From Thuidium tamariscinum (lineage: Eukaryota; Streptophyta; Bryopsida; Hypnales; Thuidiaceae): a stretch of DNA of 64,000 nucleotides. Where the stretch lies: the NCBI GenBank assembly GCA_947034885.2, contig OX344752.2:23645386-23709385 (forward strand), written 5' to 3'. Both the position numbers and the translations under genes were made by a program. The notes under the pieces are model-generated. The model saw nothing but the letters and a program-made list of their open reading frames with translations, was not told where the DNA came from and searched no databases. This document shows positions 1-12,278 of this stretch, piece after piece. Numbering within the stretch: position 1 is the first letter of the stretch; every line of letters begins with the position of its first letter.

Positions 1-214
1 TCACACTAAAGCCACCTCCATTGAAAGGCCACAAAAGTTCATTGCCAAGGCTTAAGGCCGTTTAGATTTGGTTTGGGGAGACTTCTCACTATGGCCATCC
101 AAATTGAGAGGTCATAGAAGTTCACTGCTAAGGATTTGGACTTTGAGTTTGGCCTTTGGAAGCTTTACATTATAGTCTTCCAAAATCTCTAAATCCTATT
201 TTTTTTATTGCCTT
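1..214. other. AT-rich flank, no gene seen
   Basis: No coding frame, RNA gene or clear repeat end is visible. The sequence is AT-rich and resembles the rest of the first 11.5 kb. Confidence 0.5.
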
Positions 215-1143
215 TTAACTCCTAAAGGCTCAAGGCCATTTTGGGGGGTCAAAAACCACTCAAAACTGCCATTTTTGTTGCATTTATCCAAAAGAACAAA
301 AAAAGTGTTTTTATAGAATCTAACCTTAGGATCTTCTACTTTGTTTGTCTAAGATTATGTGGTAAAAATTTCATGAAGTTTGACCTTATAGATTGGAAGA
401 TATGAGCATTCAAAGTTGGAAAACATAGTTTTGTTAAACTCTATCCTGCAATTTCAGATGACTTTCATTGCCATTTGTTGAATTTTTTTATACTATGGAC
501 TTTGAATTAAAAAAAAATTGTATTTGAAAATCGAGTTGAAAGTCTAGAAAAAAAAATTCAAAAAAAAAAATGCTTGATTTTCATTCTTTAAAAAATTATT
601 AAGTAGAGGTAGGTCCAAGATTGAAAGAAAAATTAAATCGTTAATAACTCTAAGATGGAGTTGAAACACAATATTCCTGACAGTGAGATTGTTCTATAAA
701 GGAAATTTAACCTTCGAAAGCAATTTTTTTTAAATCTGAAAATTGCATTTAGAAATGAATCCTTTAAGTTATTTTTTCTAGAAGATGTTCAAACTACCCC
801 AAAAACAAGATTGTTAATAACTTTCACATAACCAATCCAAATGGAATGAATCAAAGCTTCAAACGTAGACAAAAATATGATCTTTGAGACAAAAAAAAAT
901 TTAAATTTAATTTCAAGTTTTTGTGGATTTATTTTTCTACCCACCGACTTGAAATTTGGGCTTTTTGTGGTATAACTCTTGCTCCTAGGCGCCAATTTAA
1001 ATAAAAATTATATTCCCATCAAGCTAATCTATTTTCCTATATTCTGAGAAAGTTTCAAAAAAATTCACTAAAAATTGAGGTCATTGGAACCTATCCAAAC
1101 TCCAAATTGATTCTCAAGGGGACAATGGACTTTAAGGGATTAA
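215..1143. mobile_element. TTAA-flanked piggyBac-like non-autonomous element (family A, degenerate copy)
   Basis: The left end reads TTAA then CTCCTAAAGG at 215-228. The right end reads ggactttaaggga then TTAA at 1140-1143, so its reverse complement starts TTAATCCCTTAAAGTCC. The interior (for example the stretch around 'ccttaggatcttctacttt' at about 325-345) matches the interior of the better copy at 33,435-34,387 in the same order. Length, about 929 bp, agrees with the 945 bp of that copy. The copy is old, with substitutions in both ends. No open frame of meaningful size is present, so it is non-autonomous. Assignment to the piggyBac superfamily rests only on the TTAA flank and CCC-type ends. 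Confidence 0.6.
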
Positions 1144-2306
1144 TAGTCTATTTCTTTGGATTCTCAATAAAATTTTGGTCATTCAATCCCAGGGCCTCTT
1201 GACTTGGACAACCACAATATGAAGTGGACTTAATTCTTTAAAGGTTCACAAAATAAAAAACAATTTGTATTGGATTCCAATTCCATTTTCATTCCTACCA
1301 AATTTTACCAATTTTTTTTAGGAATATAGCTTCTTCCAGTTGCAATGATTCTTTAAAAGGTCGTTCTAAGAACTTGGCCATTTTCTTTTAGAATCAAAAG
1401 GACAAAAAACCAAATATGTTGAACACTTTGATATAATGACACTTCTAGATTCTAATTGGTATAATGACGGTTACTTCATACCTAGAAGATGGGCCAATTT
1501 TCCTTGAAGTCAATTGTACAATATTTTAGCCCTTTTGGGACTATAGATTTTCAACTAATCATTAGAATAAGATGTCTCCCACATATGAGGCTTTGAGGTG
1601 AAGAAGCTTGAACTAATTCAACAAAAACTAAAAAAATTTAGTGCCTTTCTTTTTTTTACACCCCTCTACATCTAGAAGCCAAGACAATCCTCCTTAAGGC
1701 CAATTGCACAAAATCCAATGAATCTAATTTGTGAAAAAAAAAAAATTATGTGAAAAGTTTTATTAATTTGAAATTTGACATTGGCCTTGGGGCTAGGAAT
1801 TTTCCTCTCATTTTTAGTGCATTCATTTCTACAAGCTCAAGCCATATCAAATCATATTTTTTGAATAAAAATTTCATTCCACCAAATTTGCTTGGCCTCT
1901 AGGCAGTAGGCACATTACAAAAAATTAGAACTTTGTAGAAGGTTGCTAATTGTAGTTTGATTTTATGCCAAAGTGCAATTGAAAAAAATCAAAAAATTAT
2001 TTATAAAAAACCCATTATTATTACTATTTTTAAAGCGCCAATTTGACAAGGTGCTAATGAAGTACTAGTAGTGCCTTATCATTTCAAAAAATATATTAAA
2101 TATTGAATTTTTTTTTTGACTAATTGTAAATTAGGACTTTGGACCTTAGATACAACAAATTAGCCCAACCTATGCATATAAAGCAATCATAAGTAACTTA
2201 AAAGTTAAAACACTCAAAGGCAATCCCCAAAGAAGAGGGAGATCAATTTGGATCTCAAAGACCACGATGAATGAAGCGTATGTTAGGAATGGCTCCACTA
2301 TTTAAT
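1144..2306. other. AT-rich spacer, no gene seen
   Basis: No coding frame above background and no clear element end. Short A and T runs and scattered fragments resembling the repeats elsewhere in the window. Confidence 0.4.
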
Positions 2307-3046
2307 TTAACCCTTAAATAATGGACTTATAACCACTAATTTAGAACCTCATTGCCCATCACTCAATTTGTTTCCATTTTTGAATTAAATATGTATAAAA
2401 AAATTATTTATTTTTTAGAGATGAAATTACATGCCTTCTTTCTTTACAAAATTTGTAGATTTTTTGTGGAGAATTGATTCTTTTGAGAATTTTTAAAGAA
2501 AAAGTGCAAAAACATCTCATCAAATAGAAAATTATTTCAAAAAGAATTGAAAATTTCACCAAATGTATATACGACACTAACAAACATCATATTATAAACT
2601 CAATACCCATGTCATTCTATAATTAGAAATTGATAGACATTGAAATTACATCCAATGTTCAAGTGACAATAAAAAATTGAATTTGAGGAATTTTTTCAAA
2701 ATTCCAATTGAAATAGAAACTAGAGTAAATGAACTTCATTTTGTTGGTGGGCTCAAACTCAAAGAATATCATTTTTGTGGAGAAATTTCAGATTTAAAGC
2801 AAGAAGTAGCAACTTTCTAAAATGCACTAAAATGACATTTTCTGTGATTCATTTTTTTTACTAACTTCTCATTCACATGAAGACAAACACTAGCAAGACT
2901 AAAATTTCAACTAGATATTCTTCACAGTTCTCCATGAAAGGTCACCAAGAAAAAAAATGGATGAAAAGATGCTTTTAGTCTCTCTCCAAATCACCTTTGA
3001 ATCATCTAAAAGCCACAAATTGACATTGCCAATATTAAGGGGTTAA
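2307..3046. mobile_element. Candidate TTAA-flanked element, about 740 bp
   Basis: The left end is TTAACCCTTAAATAATGG at 2307-2324. The right end gives TTAACCCCTTAATATTGGC when reverse complemented, ending at 3046. The ends therefore share TTAACCC and a following TTAA-TTGG-like stretch. A second 'taaggggtta' lies 15 bp downstream, suggesting a duplicated or nested right end. No interior match was established, so the call depends on the ends alone. Confidence 0.4.
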
Positions 3047-3364
3047 ACCTCATGGAGCATTAAGGGGTTACTTAACTGAAGCCTCATGGACTAAAATGGT
3101 GAATTCCAGCCCTTTTTGGGGGTGCGATATGGTGCCAGATTGCACCATTCCAAAATAAATGTCTACTTTTCGCCAGATAAAAGTAATCTTTTTTTGCAAG
3201 AAATTCTTCATTTTAATTCAAAACATAGATGAAATTGCCAAATTTGGATGAAAAAGTGTATGGATATGATTCAAAAGTGTTTTTTGGTCAAAAAGATGGA
3301 TGGATGGAGATATACAATGCTTCACCAAATTTTAAGTGTCACCACCTTGGCACTTTCTCAAAAA

Positions 3365-3711
3365 CTAACTAATAAACAAAAGGGACGGTGAATTCCATTC
3401 TTGTAACCCTATATCTTGCAAAACCCCCGACAAAGTTCCTTCCTTCAAGAAATTCTCCCAAACCTGCGTGACGACAAAGTCATCTGATTCCCTACCACGG
3501 TAGGCTTTGAATATCTTCTCCTCTTTCTTGTTGGGGGTTTGGATGGAAAAATCACTGCACAACTTGTTTGGCTTCTTGGTTTATCTGATGTCGCATTTGA
3601 CGTCGCATTTGATGCTCCATTCCATGTTTCTTTTGACGATTCTTTTTGACGAGTGTTCACTTTCACAACGGAAGAAACATTCCTCAGTTGTTTCTTTAAA
3701 TCACACCGCAA
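3365..3711 (-). pseudogene. Possible remnant of an unrecognised coding sequence
   Basis: This stretch is less AT-rich than its surroundings and carries two overlapping reverse-strand frames. One (3365-3562) reads like protein, with a charged run containing KKEEKIFKAYRGRESDDFVV. The other (3445-3711) has a basic PTRKRRRYSKP stretch. They are in different frames, as expected from a broken exon or a frameshift. I do not recognise a family. It could be a chance open stretch in a GC-richer repeat. Confidence 0.2.
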
Positions 3712-4002
3712 GTTGGGCTGTTGGCTGGGATTGTATATTTTTTTTTCTTGCTCTTAATTTGCTTTCGAAGACCACCGTACAAGAAGCCCAACATCTCAAT
3801 GATAGCCGGGTCACATCACTTGCTGTGCGTCTCCTCCTGCACTAAAACTCTCCATGATTCCCTTTCATTTGCTTTGTTTGTAGGAGAATGTTGTTGGGGG
3901 CACTAGACATGAGACGCCTGTAGCAATCAAAAAGGAAGCAGCCCACCAGCTTTTCTTTTTAGCTGAACTAGTGTGCCCTGTGCCGCTGCCCAAGCCAAAA
4001 CA

Positions 4003-4460
4003 AAAGGAAAAGTAACTTTCCAATCATGGAACTTTGAAATTTTAATAACTTTCTCACCATGTGTCCGAATGCTAGGAAAGAATGCTACTAAACAAAGCCC
4101 ATGCACCCCTCCTTGCAAAGAGCTTTTGGACATATCAAGCATGCGGCTGGGGATGCATGGGCGGAGAGATCTCAACATAATAAACAAATAGCTTGTCTTA
4201 AAGTATAGACACACACACACCCCTCTCAAAAAGGAAAAGGAATTTTCCAATCATGAAACTTTGAAATTTTAATAACTTTCTCACCATGTGTTAGAATGCT
4301 ACGAAAGAATGCTACGAAACAAAGCCCATGCACCTCTCCTCACAAAGAGCTTTTTGACGTATCAAGCATGTGGCCCGGGATGCATGGGTGGAGAGATCTC
4401 AACAAAAATATAAACAAAACAAAACAAACAAACAAATAGCCTATCTTAAGGTATAGATCC
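4003..4460. repeat. Tandem duplication, two copies, period about 227 bp
   Basis: The segment beginning ccaatcatggaactttgaaa at 4020 recurs as ccaatcatgaaactttgaaa at 4247, and the two copies stay alignable through 'caaagcccatgcacc', 'gatgcatgggcggagagatc' and the CA-rich junction. A shorter relative lies at about 63,285-63,400 (gtgccttgtgccgttgcc versus gtgccctgtgccgctgcc here). No coding function is apparent. Confidence 0.75.
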
Positions 4461-5303
4461 CCACCCCACCCCACCCCTTCTTCATGGCTATGTAAATATC
4501 CATATCCCTTTGAAATTCCTAATGTAAAGTGGAAAGCAAATATTTTCTCAGGTATACTCATGACTTCCTTTCAACCATGCATTTGCTACACCAATATGGG
4601 CAATTATTGTGGCCTACACTAAGGAAATTTTAGTCTATAACAGGCACAACTGTAGACATGCCTATTGTAGTCTCAAAATTCTTGTAGAGTATATGTGTCC
4701 ATCTTGTAAAATGTATTGCACAAAAAGAAGTGGGATAGCATCAAATCTATCCAAAGTTGTATTTGTCATAGGTTGAGTTACTTTAAAGTAAATTTTTCAT
4801 TTATTGCACACATCCAAAATTTGATCAACAAATATTGCCATTTACTGAACAATAATTGCATGATTCAACTACTCCAATTGAATTGCAATGAAAACAAAAT
4901 TTCATCTCATTGCCTAATGACTGCACACTGTGTGGTGAAAGGTTGCAAGGAATTTTTTAGGGTTGCTATTATGTGAGCCTATAAGTGTGAGCCTATGAGT
5001 TTAGAATACTGTACACTTGTAGTATAAGGATCTTTATTACTAAAGAAAATTTCTATGAATATTAATAGTGTATTTATATCATAGATATCTATATTATAAA
5101 TATTTATGTTAAAAGCACCTTCAATAGTAGTAGTATATCTACTTAATATATATATACACACACAAAAGGCTCACCTGCTCACATATTGGTACCATTGAGA
5201 ATTTTCAATTAGATTTCAGCCTCACCATCTTTAAATTGGAATAAAAGATATATGAATAAAGATATTTGCATTGTGCCTTTTAAAAGGAATTCTAACATGA
5301 CAT

Positions 5304-6404
5304 TTAACCTCTAAAGGACTAAGGCCCTTTTTCTATCAAAACCACTAAAAACTACCATTTTTGTTGTCATTGCCCAAAAAAAAACTTAAAAAAAACACTT
5401 AATTATAGGATCTTTTAGTTAACTTTTAGTAAAACATGACGTGGTAAAATTTTGCAAGGTTTGACTATATGGATTGAAAGGTATTTGCATTCAAAGTATT
5501 TCTTTATCCCATTTTGCCCAAAATTTTAGATGCATTTGACCACCATAAGCTAATTTTTTTGCACTACATACCTTCATTATAATTTTTTTTTCTTATAGAA
5601 AAACATATTCGGATTATACATGCCAAATTTTAAGAGAATCCAAGACATGGACCGCATCTTAAATTTTTTTGTAATGCTACATTGTCCCAAAAACTGACTA
5701 TACACTAGGCCATGTTTGAATCTTCTACTACAAAATTGAGATATTGAAAATTCAAATAGTGCATACAAAGGTATACTCATCTTTGACAACTGGAGATTTT
5801 TTGGAGATAAATTCAAAATCTCACATTTCTACAAGCAATTGAAGTCTACTACCACCTCCAAACAAGCATACAAAATGGGTAGCTCTTCTAGTATGGGACC
5901 CTTAATATTCCCAATTAGTTTCCAAGAAGTTTTTACTATGTTCAACTATTGAAAACTTGTTTTCTTGATTTCTAAACAATTAATTCACTCCTTTTTGGTA
6001 GTGATGCCAAATGGCTTAGATAATGATGGTACATTAGCTTCTAATTGTGCTAAGTCACTTAGACACGTCCACCATGGCCTCATGACTCAGACCACCATTT
6101 GCTTTCAAATCCATTTCTTTCATCCATTGTTTCTATCTTGTCCACCTCTTTTGTCCTTATATAGTCATAAGTAGATTGCCTTGTTCCAACTCGTCAACAA
6201 ATTGTTATTGGCAAAATAACACTCATAAATTCTACAATATAAGTTGAATTTCTACAAAATTTAAATGTGAGCGAAGCTTGTGAGGACTGAGGAACTATAC
6301 ACATAAAAAAAAGTTTTAGAAAATCACATTGAAGAACAATGTTGGATGAGCTTACCCAAAATCCCAAGTGTTCTCTATAGGGACTTTGGTCCTTCAGGAA
6401 TTAA
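5304..6404. mobile_element. TTAA-flanked piggyBac-like element (family A, degenerate copy)
   Basis: Left end TTAA then CCTCTAAAGGACTAAGG from 5304. The right end is tttggtccttcaggaa then TTAA at 6401-6404, which reverse complements to TTAATTCCTGAAGGACC. The start of the interior ('aaaccactaaaaactaccat') matches the left interior of the copies at 215 and 33,435. At about 1.1 kb it is longer than the best copies, so it may carry an unrecognised insertion. No transposase frame. Confidence 0.5.
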
Positions 6405-7059
6405 TAATCAATTCAAATTTCATAATATGAAAGTCTACATATTTATCTGGAAAAGGATTTGAATTTTATTTATATAGTGATTGGAAAATTTACGTTAGTA
6501 TGAATATATATTGTCACTCTTTCTTGGAAATTTGTGACCAAAAAGTTGCTAATAATATGTTTAGTATTGAATGGAATAATGTAAATACTTATAGAATTTT
6601 GTTCTTAGTGACATTATTAACCTATCCTAAAAAATATTGCAAAAAAAGATGCACAAAAATGATATAAATTCAATTTCATTACAATTCTAATTTAGATGCC
6701 ATATAAAAGTTATTAATACTAATACTAATAACACTTGATTTAAGACCATTGTGAATGAAAAATCTACTGGAGGTAGTTTGATTGCTTATACTCCTAAATA
6801 AAGTTGTGATATAAAAACGCAATTACACTCTTGATTAACAAGGAGTCAAAGAGATAATGAACTTCTTTATTTTCTACTTTCCACACAATGGTTTTATATG
6901 TGACTTATATTTCCTACATATATACACAATACAATTCAATTTTTTCCTCCAATTTTTTATTATGTAAGCCACCTATTCTATACATTGTTTACCATTGAGG
7001 TGGTGGCCCTCTAAAACAAACAAAATTGTCTTATATGGCTCTTCAACCAACTCCAATCT

Positions 7060-7830
7060 TTGTATTAATTCCTAAAGTTCCAATGATTCCCTTTCAAAAT
7101 TCTTCAGGTTTTTGACAACTACCTATGGTCTCAATTTTTGGAAAGAGTTTTTGTAAATTATTTCAAGATAAGAAAATTTATTAGCTTTAGAGGAATATAA
7201 TTATTATTTCAATTTCTATCAAGGATACAAAATCATGCAATAATAAGCCAAATATAGAGGAAGGTAGAAGATTGAAAAATTTAAATTAAATTAAAAAAAA
7301 TAGTTATTCTTATAGGTTATATTTTTGTCTATATAGAAAGATTTCTAGTTCATTCCATTGAGATAAGTGGTGACAATTATAAGAATTCTTTTTTTTGAAG
7401 GCAATCTTAGTAAATTCTTGAAAAAATAGTCAATTGAATCTATATTTTAACTCAATTTTGAAAATATTTTTAAAAAATTGCACATAATTTACTTTGTTTC
7501 TTAGAATAATCTCATTGTTGGTATTAGTGAGTTTCAATTTCATCTTAGAGCTACCAACAATTTTTTTTTCTATTTCATTTCTTCTTCAACTCAACAATTT
7601 TTTTAAAGAATAATGACAACTATTTTATTTCATTTTATTTTATTCTTCCAAAACTCTCAATTAAGTTCTTTAGCATAAAAAAATTTAGTTGAAAAGAATT
7701 AAAAGCCTTTTAAAATAACCAAATTAGGAATCCCAAAAGTCATTTTCTTCACTTTAAATGCTTACATCTTGTAATTAATATGGTCCAAGTTTCTAAAAAA
7801 ATTTCCAAAAATTCTCATTCTAGTCTAGTG
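7060..7830. repeat. Interior of a family A element without clear ends
   Basis: Stretches such as 'tttttgtctatatagaaag' (about 7320), 'aataatctcattgttgg' (about 7505) and 'cttacatcttgtaatta' (about 7760) occur in the same order and spacing style inside the elements at 61,633-62,577 and around 20,900-23,200. The terminal CCCCTAAAGG motif was not found, so the borders given are approximate. Confidence 0.35.
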
Positions 7831-7922
7831 TAAGATCCTATGATTGTCAAGACATGCACTTCATTATTTTTTGTACTTGTATATATAATATTGTATTTAT
7901 TAATTGTATGAACAAATTTGTC

Positions 7923-7942
7923 TCATCATCATCATCATCATC
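7923..7942. repeat. (ATC)n microsatellite
   Basis: About six to seven uninterrupted ATC/CAT units in an otherwise AT-rich stretch. Confidence 0.9.
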
Positions 7943-8560
7943 AAAGGGGCGTACTTGACGTCCCACTTGACATAGTTGGCCTTGTTGGAACCTTATCCCC
8001 CTAGAATAATTTTTTTGGTACATTACTACCACTTTGTTGAGCTCTCAAGGGCATATATTGTAGGAAAAGAGAGAGAAGGGAAGAAAAAAGAATGGAGATT
8101 TAGGATTTTCAAAAGATTTTAAACACAAATTGAATCCATTTATGTAAATGTTGCCAACCCTTCTACAAGCCATAATTTTCTCTTCCATGATTTGCCCCTT
8201 TACAAATACTTGGTGAATATACACACACATTTAGGTTGCTATTCCACAAAGCCCCATGTTTTTTGCACATTTTAGCTACACATTATATGCATAGAGAGTA
8301 CACTTGGCCAAGTGCAAAAATGGAAAATTGCATGTAATCTGAGTATAATTTTTGTTGTTTGCATTGAAAATGACAATTTGACTCCTTTTTGTTAGGAAAA
8401 ATGACCTTGAGACTCTCTGTTTTATCGAAAGTCCCTCCTAGGTACCTAGCAAAGCATGACCGCTTCTCAATATGGAGAAGACCATTGTCTAATTATTATA
8501 CAATTCTTAAAGGTTGCAACCTCTTCTCATCAAAGTAGTCACCACAATTGCTCAAGTTAT

Positions 8561-8869
8561 TGAACCTATAAAGTAGGAGGTCTGTAAAGCACCCATTTAA
8601 AAGCTAAAACTGAATTTTGGAAGGTGAACATTTATGAAGTTTTTTTCTATAAATTTTCCTTGGAGGGCAAGTAGAATCAACATCTAATCCAAGTTGTTTC
8701 ATATTTTTTGGAAACTTTGTGGAGTTAGTGATGAATTTTCAAAGTCAGAATAGCAAGGGCTCTACAACTGCCCGCCCCTTCAAGTGCACACTATTTGTAC
8801 ATTCTTGTAAAGATGGTAAAGCAACATGTACAATCATTATACATTTAGAAAGGTGGGCAGTTTTAGAAC
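8561..8869. repeat. Dispersed repeat B, copy 1, ending in a hairpin of about 110 bp
   Basis: The 200 bp before 8758 ('aactgaattttggaaggtga', 'tttttggaaactttg') align with 9511-9717 and 23,210-23,370. From 8758 the sequence folds back: gctctacaactgcccgcccc near the left pairs with ggtgggcagttttagaac near the right. The hairpin looks like a small inverted-repeat element fixed inside a larger repeat unit. Confidence 0.55.
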
Positions 8870-9128
8870 TGGAGCGGTTTTTGAACCTCCAACCTTAGGT
8901 GCATTCTTTGTTTCTACCATGAAGAATGAAGTAATCCATCGACCACTTCTCGAATTTTGCATCCTTCAAGGGTTAATGCCCCCATGCCCAACCCAACCCA
9001 ACCCCAGCCCCTTTGGTTATGAGGACGTAGAAAGTACGCAGTAGTAAAAAGTTTGTGTTTTCTTCAAAGTTTTCTTTCTCCAAAAGACCTTCCAGAAAAG
9101 CCAAAAAGGACTGCAAATTACAAAGCAG

Positions 9129-9183
9129 GATGGAAGCACAAAAGCATGGAAGCATGAAAGCATGGAAGCATGGAAGCATGGAT
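9129..9183. repeat. Short minisatellite, unit GGAAGCAT
   Basis: About six imperfect copies of an 8 bp unit (ggaagcat / gaaagcat) in tandem. No coding frame of interest. Confidence 0.85.
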
Positions 9184-9295
9184 CTTGGGAATTGGGACCG
9201 GGAATGGGGCCCCTCATAATAATAAATGATATATAATAAATAATAAATAAATATAAGCTATAAATAAGCTATGATATGCTACAAAATTTCAAGCA

Positions 9296-9309
9296 GGGGG
9301 GGGGGGGGG
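9296..9309. repeat. Poly-G tract
   Basis: A run of 14 G, unusual in this AT-rich spacer. The length is prone to assembly and sequencing error. Confidence 0.85.
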
Positions 9310-9510
9310 CTTCAGTCTCCCAATGGAACAAAACCTGGTTTATATTTAGACCTACTCATGGCCCCTGGACTAGGGCTTGTCTCTTTCCCCGCAAGTGTGA
9401 CACAGAAAAAGACGGGCTACAGGTCAGAAAAAAAGGACAACCTACTGACACCCTCCCCATTTTGTAATCAATTGAAAATCGAAAAAGTTGGGTATTTTAG
9501 TTGATCTACC

Positions 9511-9830
9511 TCTCGGCCCCAACTCCACTAGGTAGGAGGTCCATAAACGACCATCTAAGTGCTGGAACTGAATTTTGGGGAGGTGAAACATCTTGAAATA
9601 TTTTCCAGTGAATTTTCCTGGAAAGACAGATAGAAGAGGCATCTAACCCAAGTCGTTTCACATTTTTTGGAGCTTTGCGGAATTAGTTATGAATTTTTGA
9701 AGTCAAGATGGCATAGGGCTCCAAAACCGCCCACCCCTTCAAATGTACACTGTTTGTATATTGCTGTAAAGATAAAAAAGCAGCATGTACCAAAGATGTA
9801 CATTTGGGAAAGGTGAGCGGTTTTGGAGCC
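9511..9830. repeat. Dispersed repeat B, copy 2, with hairpin at 9718-9830
   Basis: The leading 200 bp are collinear with copy 1 at 8561 ('aactgaattttggggaggtg'). The final 113 bp form an inverted repeat: ggctccaaaaccgcccaccc at 9718 pairs with ggtgagcggttttggagcc ending at 9830, separated by a loop holding two copies of a tgtac-type motif. This copy is better preserved than copy 1. Confidence 0.65.
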
Positions 9831-10670
9831 TCTTGCCCTTTGGTGGGGGAAAGCTCCATCTACTGAAGGTATTCTATGAAATCAGTGTCACTTGGAAAAT
9901 CAAGTGAATGGGGAATGACATTTCGTTTCATTTGTTTTGAAATCAATAAAATCAACGGGGCCAACTTTTTGTACCATGAAGTGAGTGTGCTACACAAGCC
10001 GATATCACTTGAGCCACTAAATAGGAAGAATCAGTAAAGTCAATGACTTGGGAAATGGTGGAAAAACAAAAAGGCACAATCGAGAAGGACACCGGTTCCT
10101 TCAGAAGGCACATGAATCTGAAAGTCCCTACACAAAACAGGGGGCTTTTTTACTTTTACCCCTGGGTAACTCAAGTTTTATCCCATTGGGCCCACCTTCA
10201 ATGGTAAGATTTAACATCCTGTGCATAAAATTGCACGTAGTTATTAATATAGAGTGTTATTTATTTTCCTTAAAATTTTAATTGATTAATAATATTTGAA
10301 CAAAAACAATAATTAGATCTTAACCCTAGAAGAACCAAGAAGCCCTTTGCGACCACATTGAATATTGTGAATTTGGTTGTATTTGATTAAGTTAGCATTG
10401 ACCAAATGCTTTTCAACACAAAATAACTTAATAATTGTGATGATATCTAAATAATAATGTATCATATTTCATATATTAAACTACAATTGGAAAGTTATAA
10501 GGTTAAATACATGTTGTATAGAGGGTCTATGTGGTCTTTCAAGGATTAAAGTGCTTTATTGATGTTGTCAATATTAAGTACTTCTAAAATTTGTACAATT
10601 AGAAATTAATAACTTTAATAGATTCAAAGAAGGTAGTTAATTGTATCAATAGAAATGAAGAAATAGTGCC
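9831..10670. other. Spacer, no gene seen
   Basis: A short frame at 10,048-10,281 has no recognisable content. The rest is AT-rich without a repeat end that I can place. Confidence 0.4.
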
Positions 10671-10964
10671 ATTAGATGAAATTTGAGGTCTCGGGAGGGC
10701 TGCGGGTTTCCAAATTGCTGGAACACAAAAACTGCTACAAGAACATGTAAACTACTGCAAGAATCCACAATTACAGGATTCCAATGTGGCCAAGCCCGTG
10801 CCACATCATGGATTTTTTTTTGGATTTTTTTCACATTTCAGGACTTGAATTTTATATTTTATATTTTTTGGTAATTGCTAACCTAACAATGGCTAGCAAT
10901 TCAGGAACTCTTTTAGGAACATACCTGAAAACAACCCTCCTGAGGCCTCAAATTTCATATAATC
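10671..10964. mobile_element. Inverted-repeat MITE, family C, copy 1
   Basis: The left end ATTAGATGAAATTTGAGG is matched by the reverse complement of the right end, ATTATATGAAATTTGAGG, and the similarity runs on through a further GGAGGGYTG. Total about 290 bp. Sister copies lie at 19,665, 36,468, 59,373 and 63,403. No frame could encode a transposase. The target duplication is not clear. Confidence 0.7.
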
Positions 10965-11559
10965 CTCATCTTTTTCAATGAAAAGTGTCCATAGAATTCA
11001 AGTATTTTGTTTTATGAATGAAGATAATCCAATTGTCAAAGAAAAAACATTCTAAATTAGCATTTTAATCAATAGTGACATAGTTTTATGGATGATGGTC
11101 TTTTGGTATTATGTGACAAATTAAATAGTATTAGTGGCTATGATTTTTCTTGAATTTTTTTCAAATTGTTATAGAATCATTTCAAAAATCAGAACATAAT
11201 AAAATGAGATACACATAATATGTACTTTGGGGTTGACATTCATTACACAAATAGCCATGTAAGCTGAATGGGTTCATATCCAAGTTTATATTCTATGCAC
11301 ATATTTTTTTCAAAATAGAGTTAGTAACATCCTACTTCACCTTTTGCAAGTTAAGGTGATACTACCATTCATTTAATTGTTTGTTCTAACCATCATAAGG
11401 GATTTCAGATCTTTAATATCTTTAGGTCCCAAGGAATCAAAAGATGCCACTGAATTTCGGCATGGCGTATACCAGGAGGACGACATAAGGAATATAAAGT
11501 TACTAATGAAGTAATGATGCTCTAGTCCTTGCTACCTTATTATTAATAATAAATAATCA

Positions 11560-12278
11560 TAGGGAACCACCTCGATCGACTCCCCCACGGGAACCGGATC
11601 CCCCTCTCCCAATTGAGACCCGCCGGGTACCCGTCTCCCCGACCCTTCTCTTTATCGTCGCTGTTTAACAGCGGTGATTCCCTTCTGGCTGCTGCTGCTG
11701 CCGCTGGCTATCGGCAACTTCATAGCTTCCTTTTGCTCCGATCCCACCACTGTTCTCGTTCTTTTCTGCATCACGCCAACCTTCCGCTCCTCTTAAATCA
11801 CGCCAACATCTTTTTGCTTCTTCTTCCGTCCCTTTTTTCGGCGCCACATCGCTGAGTTAAAGGAATCATCGCCGAAGAAGCAACCACCTGTTCGTGAAAT
11901 CTGCAATTGCGAGCACCAAGGAGGGTGGCGAGTAGGCGCAACATCTTCCAGTTGTTGTCTGCGAACCTGTGGTGGTGGAAATTTGGCGTTTGGAATTTTG
12001 GTTTTGGAAATTTCAGGGAAGAATCCGAAATTTCGGTTTTTGGCTTAAGGATTTCGTGGTTGGTGTTTGCGTTTGAGTGAAGTGTTTCGGTGGAGAGACA
12101 GTCGGCAATCATGAGTGGGGACAACAGGTTAGGCTGATGGGAGGAGTGGTCGGGGGACTACTGTGAGAGAGAGACTTGAGAGTGGTTTGGGAGAGAACTT
12201 TTGGTGGGGCGTTTTTTGGTCTGGGACGCGAGCTTGGCTTGCTCGTGGAAAGATCCTCGTTGCTTGTTGCGTCTCTAA
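11560..12278 (+). promoter_or_regulatory. GC-rich promoter and 5' leader of the CCT gene
   Basis: Composition switches sharply from AT-rich spacer to C-rich sequence at about 11,560 and stays moderate into the gene, as expected of a promoter and long leader. Two short upstream frames precede the chosen start: ATG at 12,111 (8 codons, ends TGA) and ATG at 12,136 (9 codons, ends TGA). Others overlap the main start out of frame. The leader might contain an intron, since 'aacag|gttagg' at about 12,122-12,132 resembles a donor. The transcription start was not located. Confidence 0.4.

Noticed and set aside
1-11500. Many short open frames on both strands
   Set aside because: They are the length expected by chance in AT-rich DNA, rich in Phe, Ile, Lys and Asn, with no motif and no splice-consistent partner.
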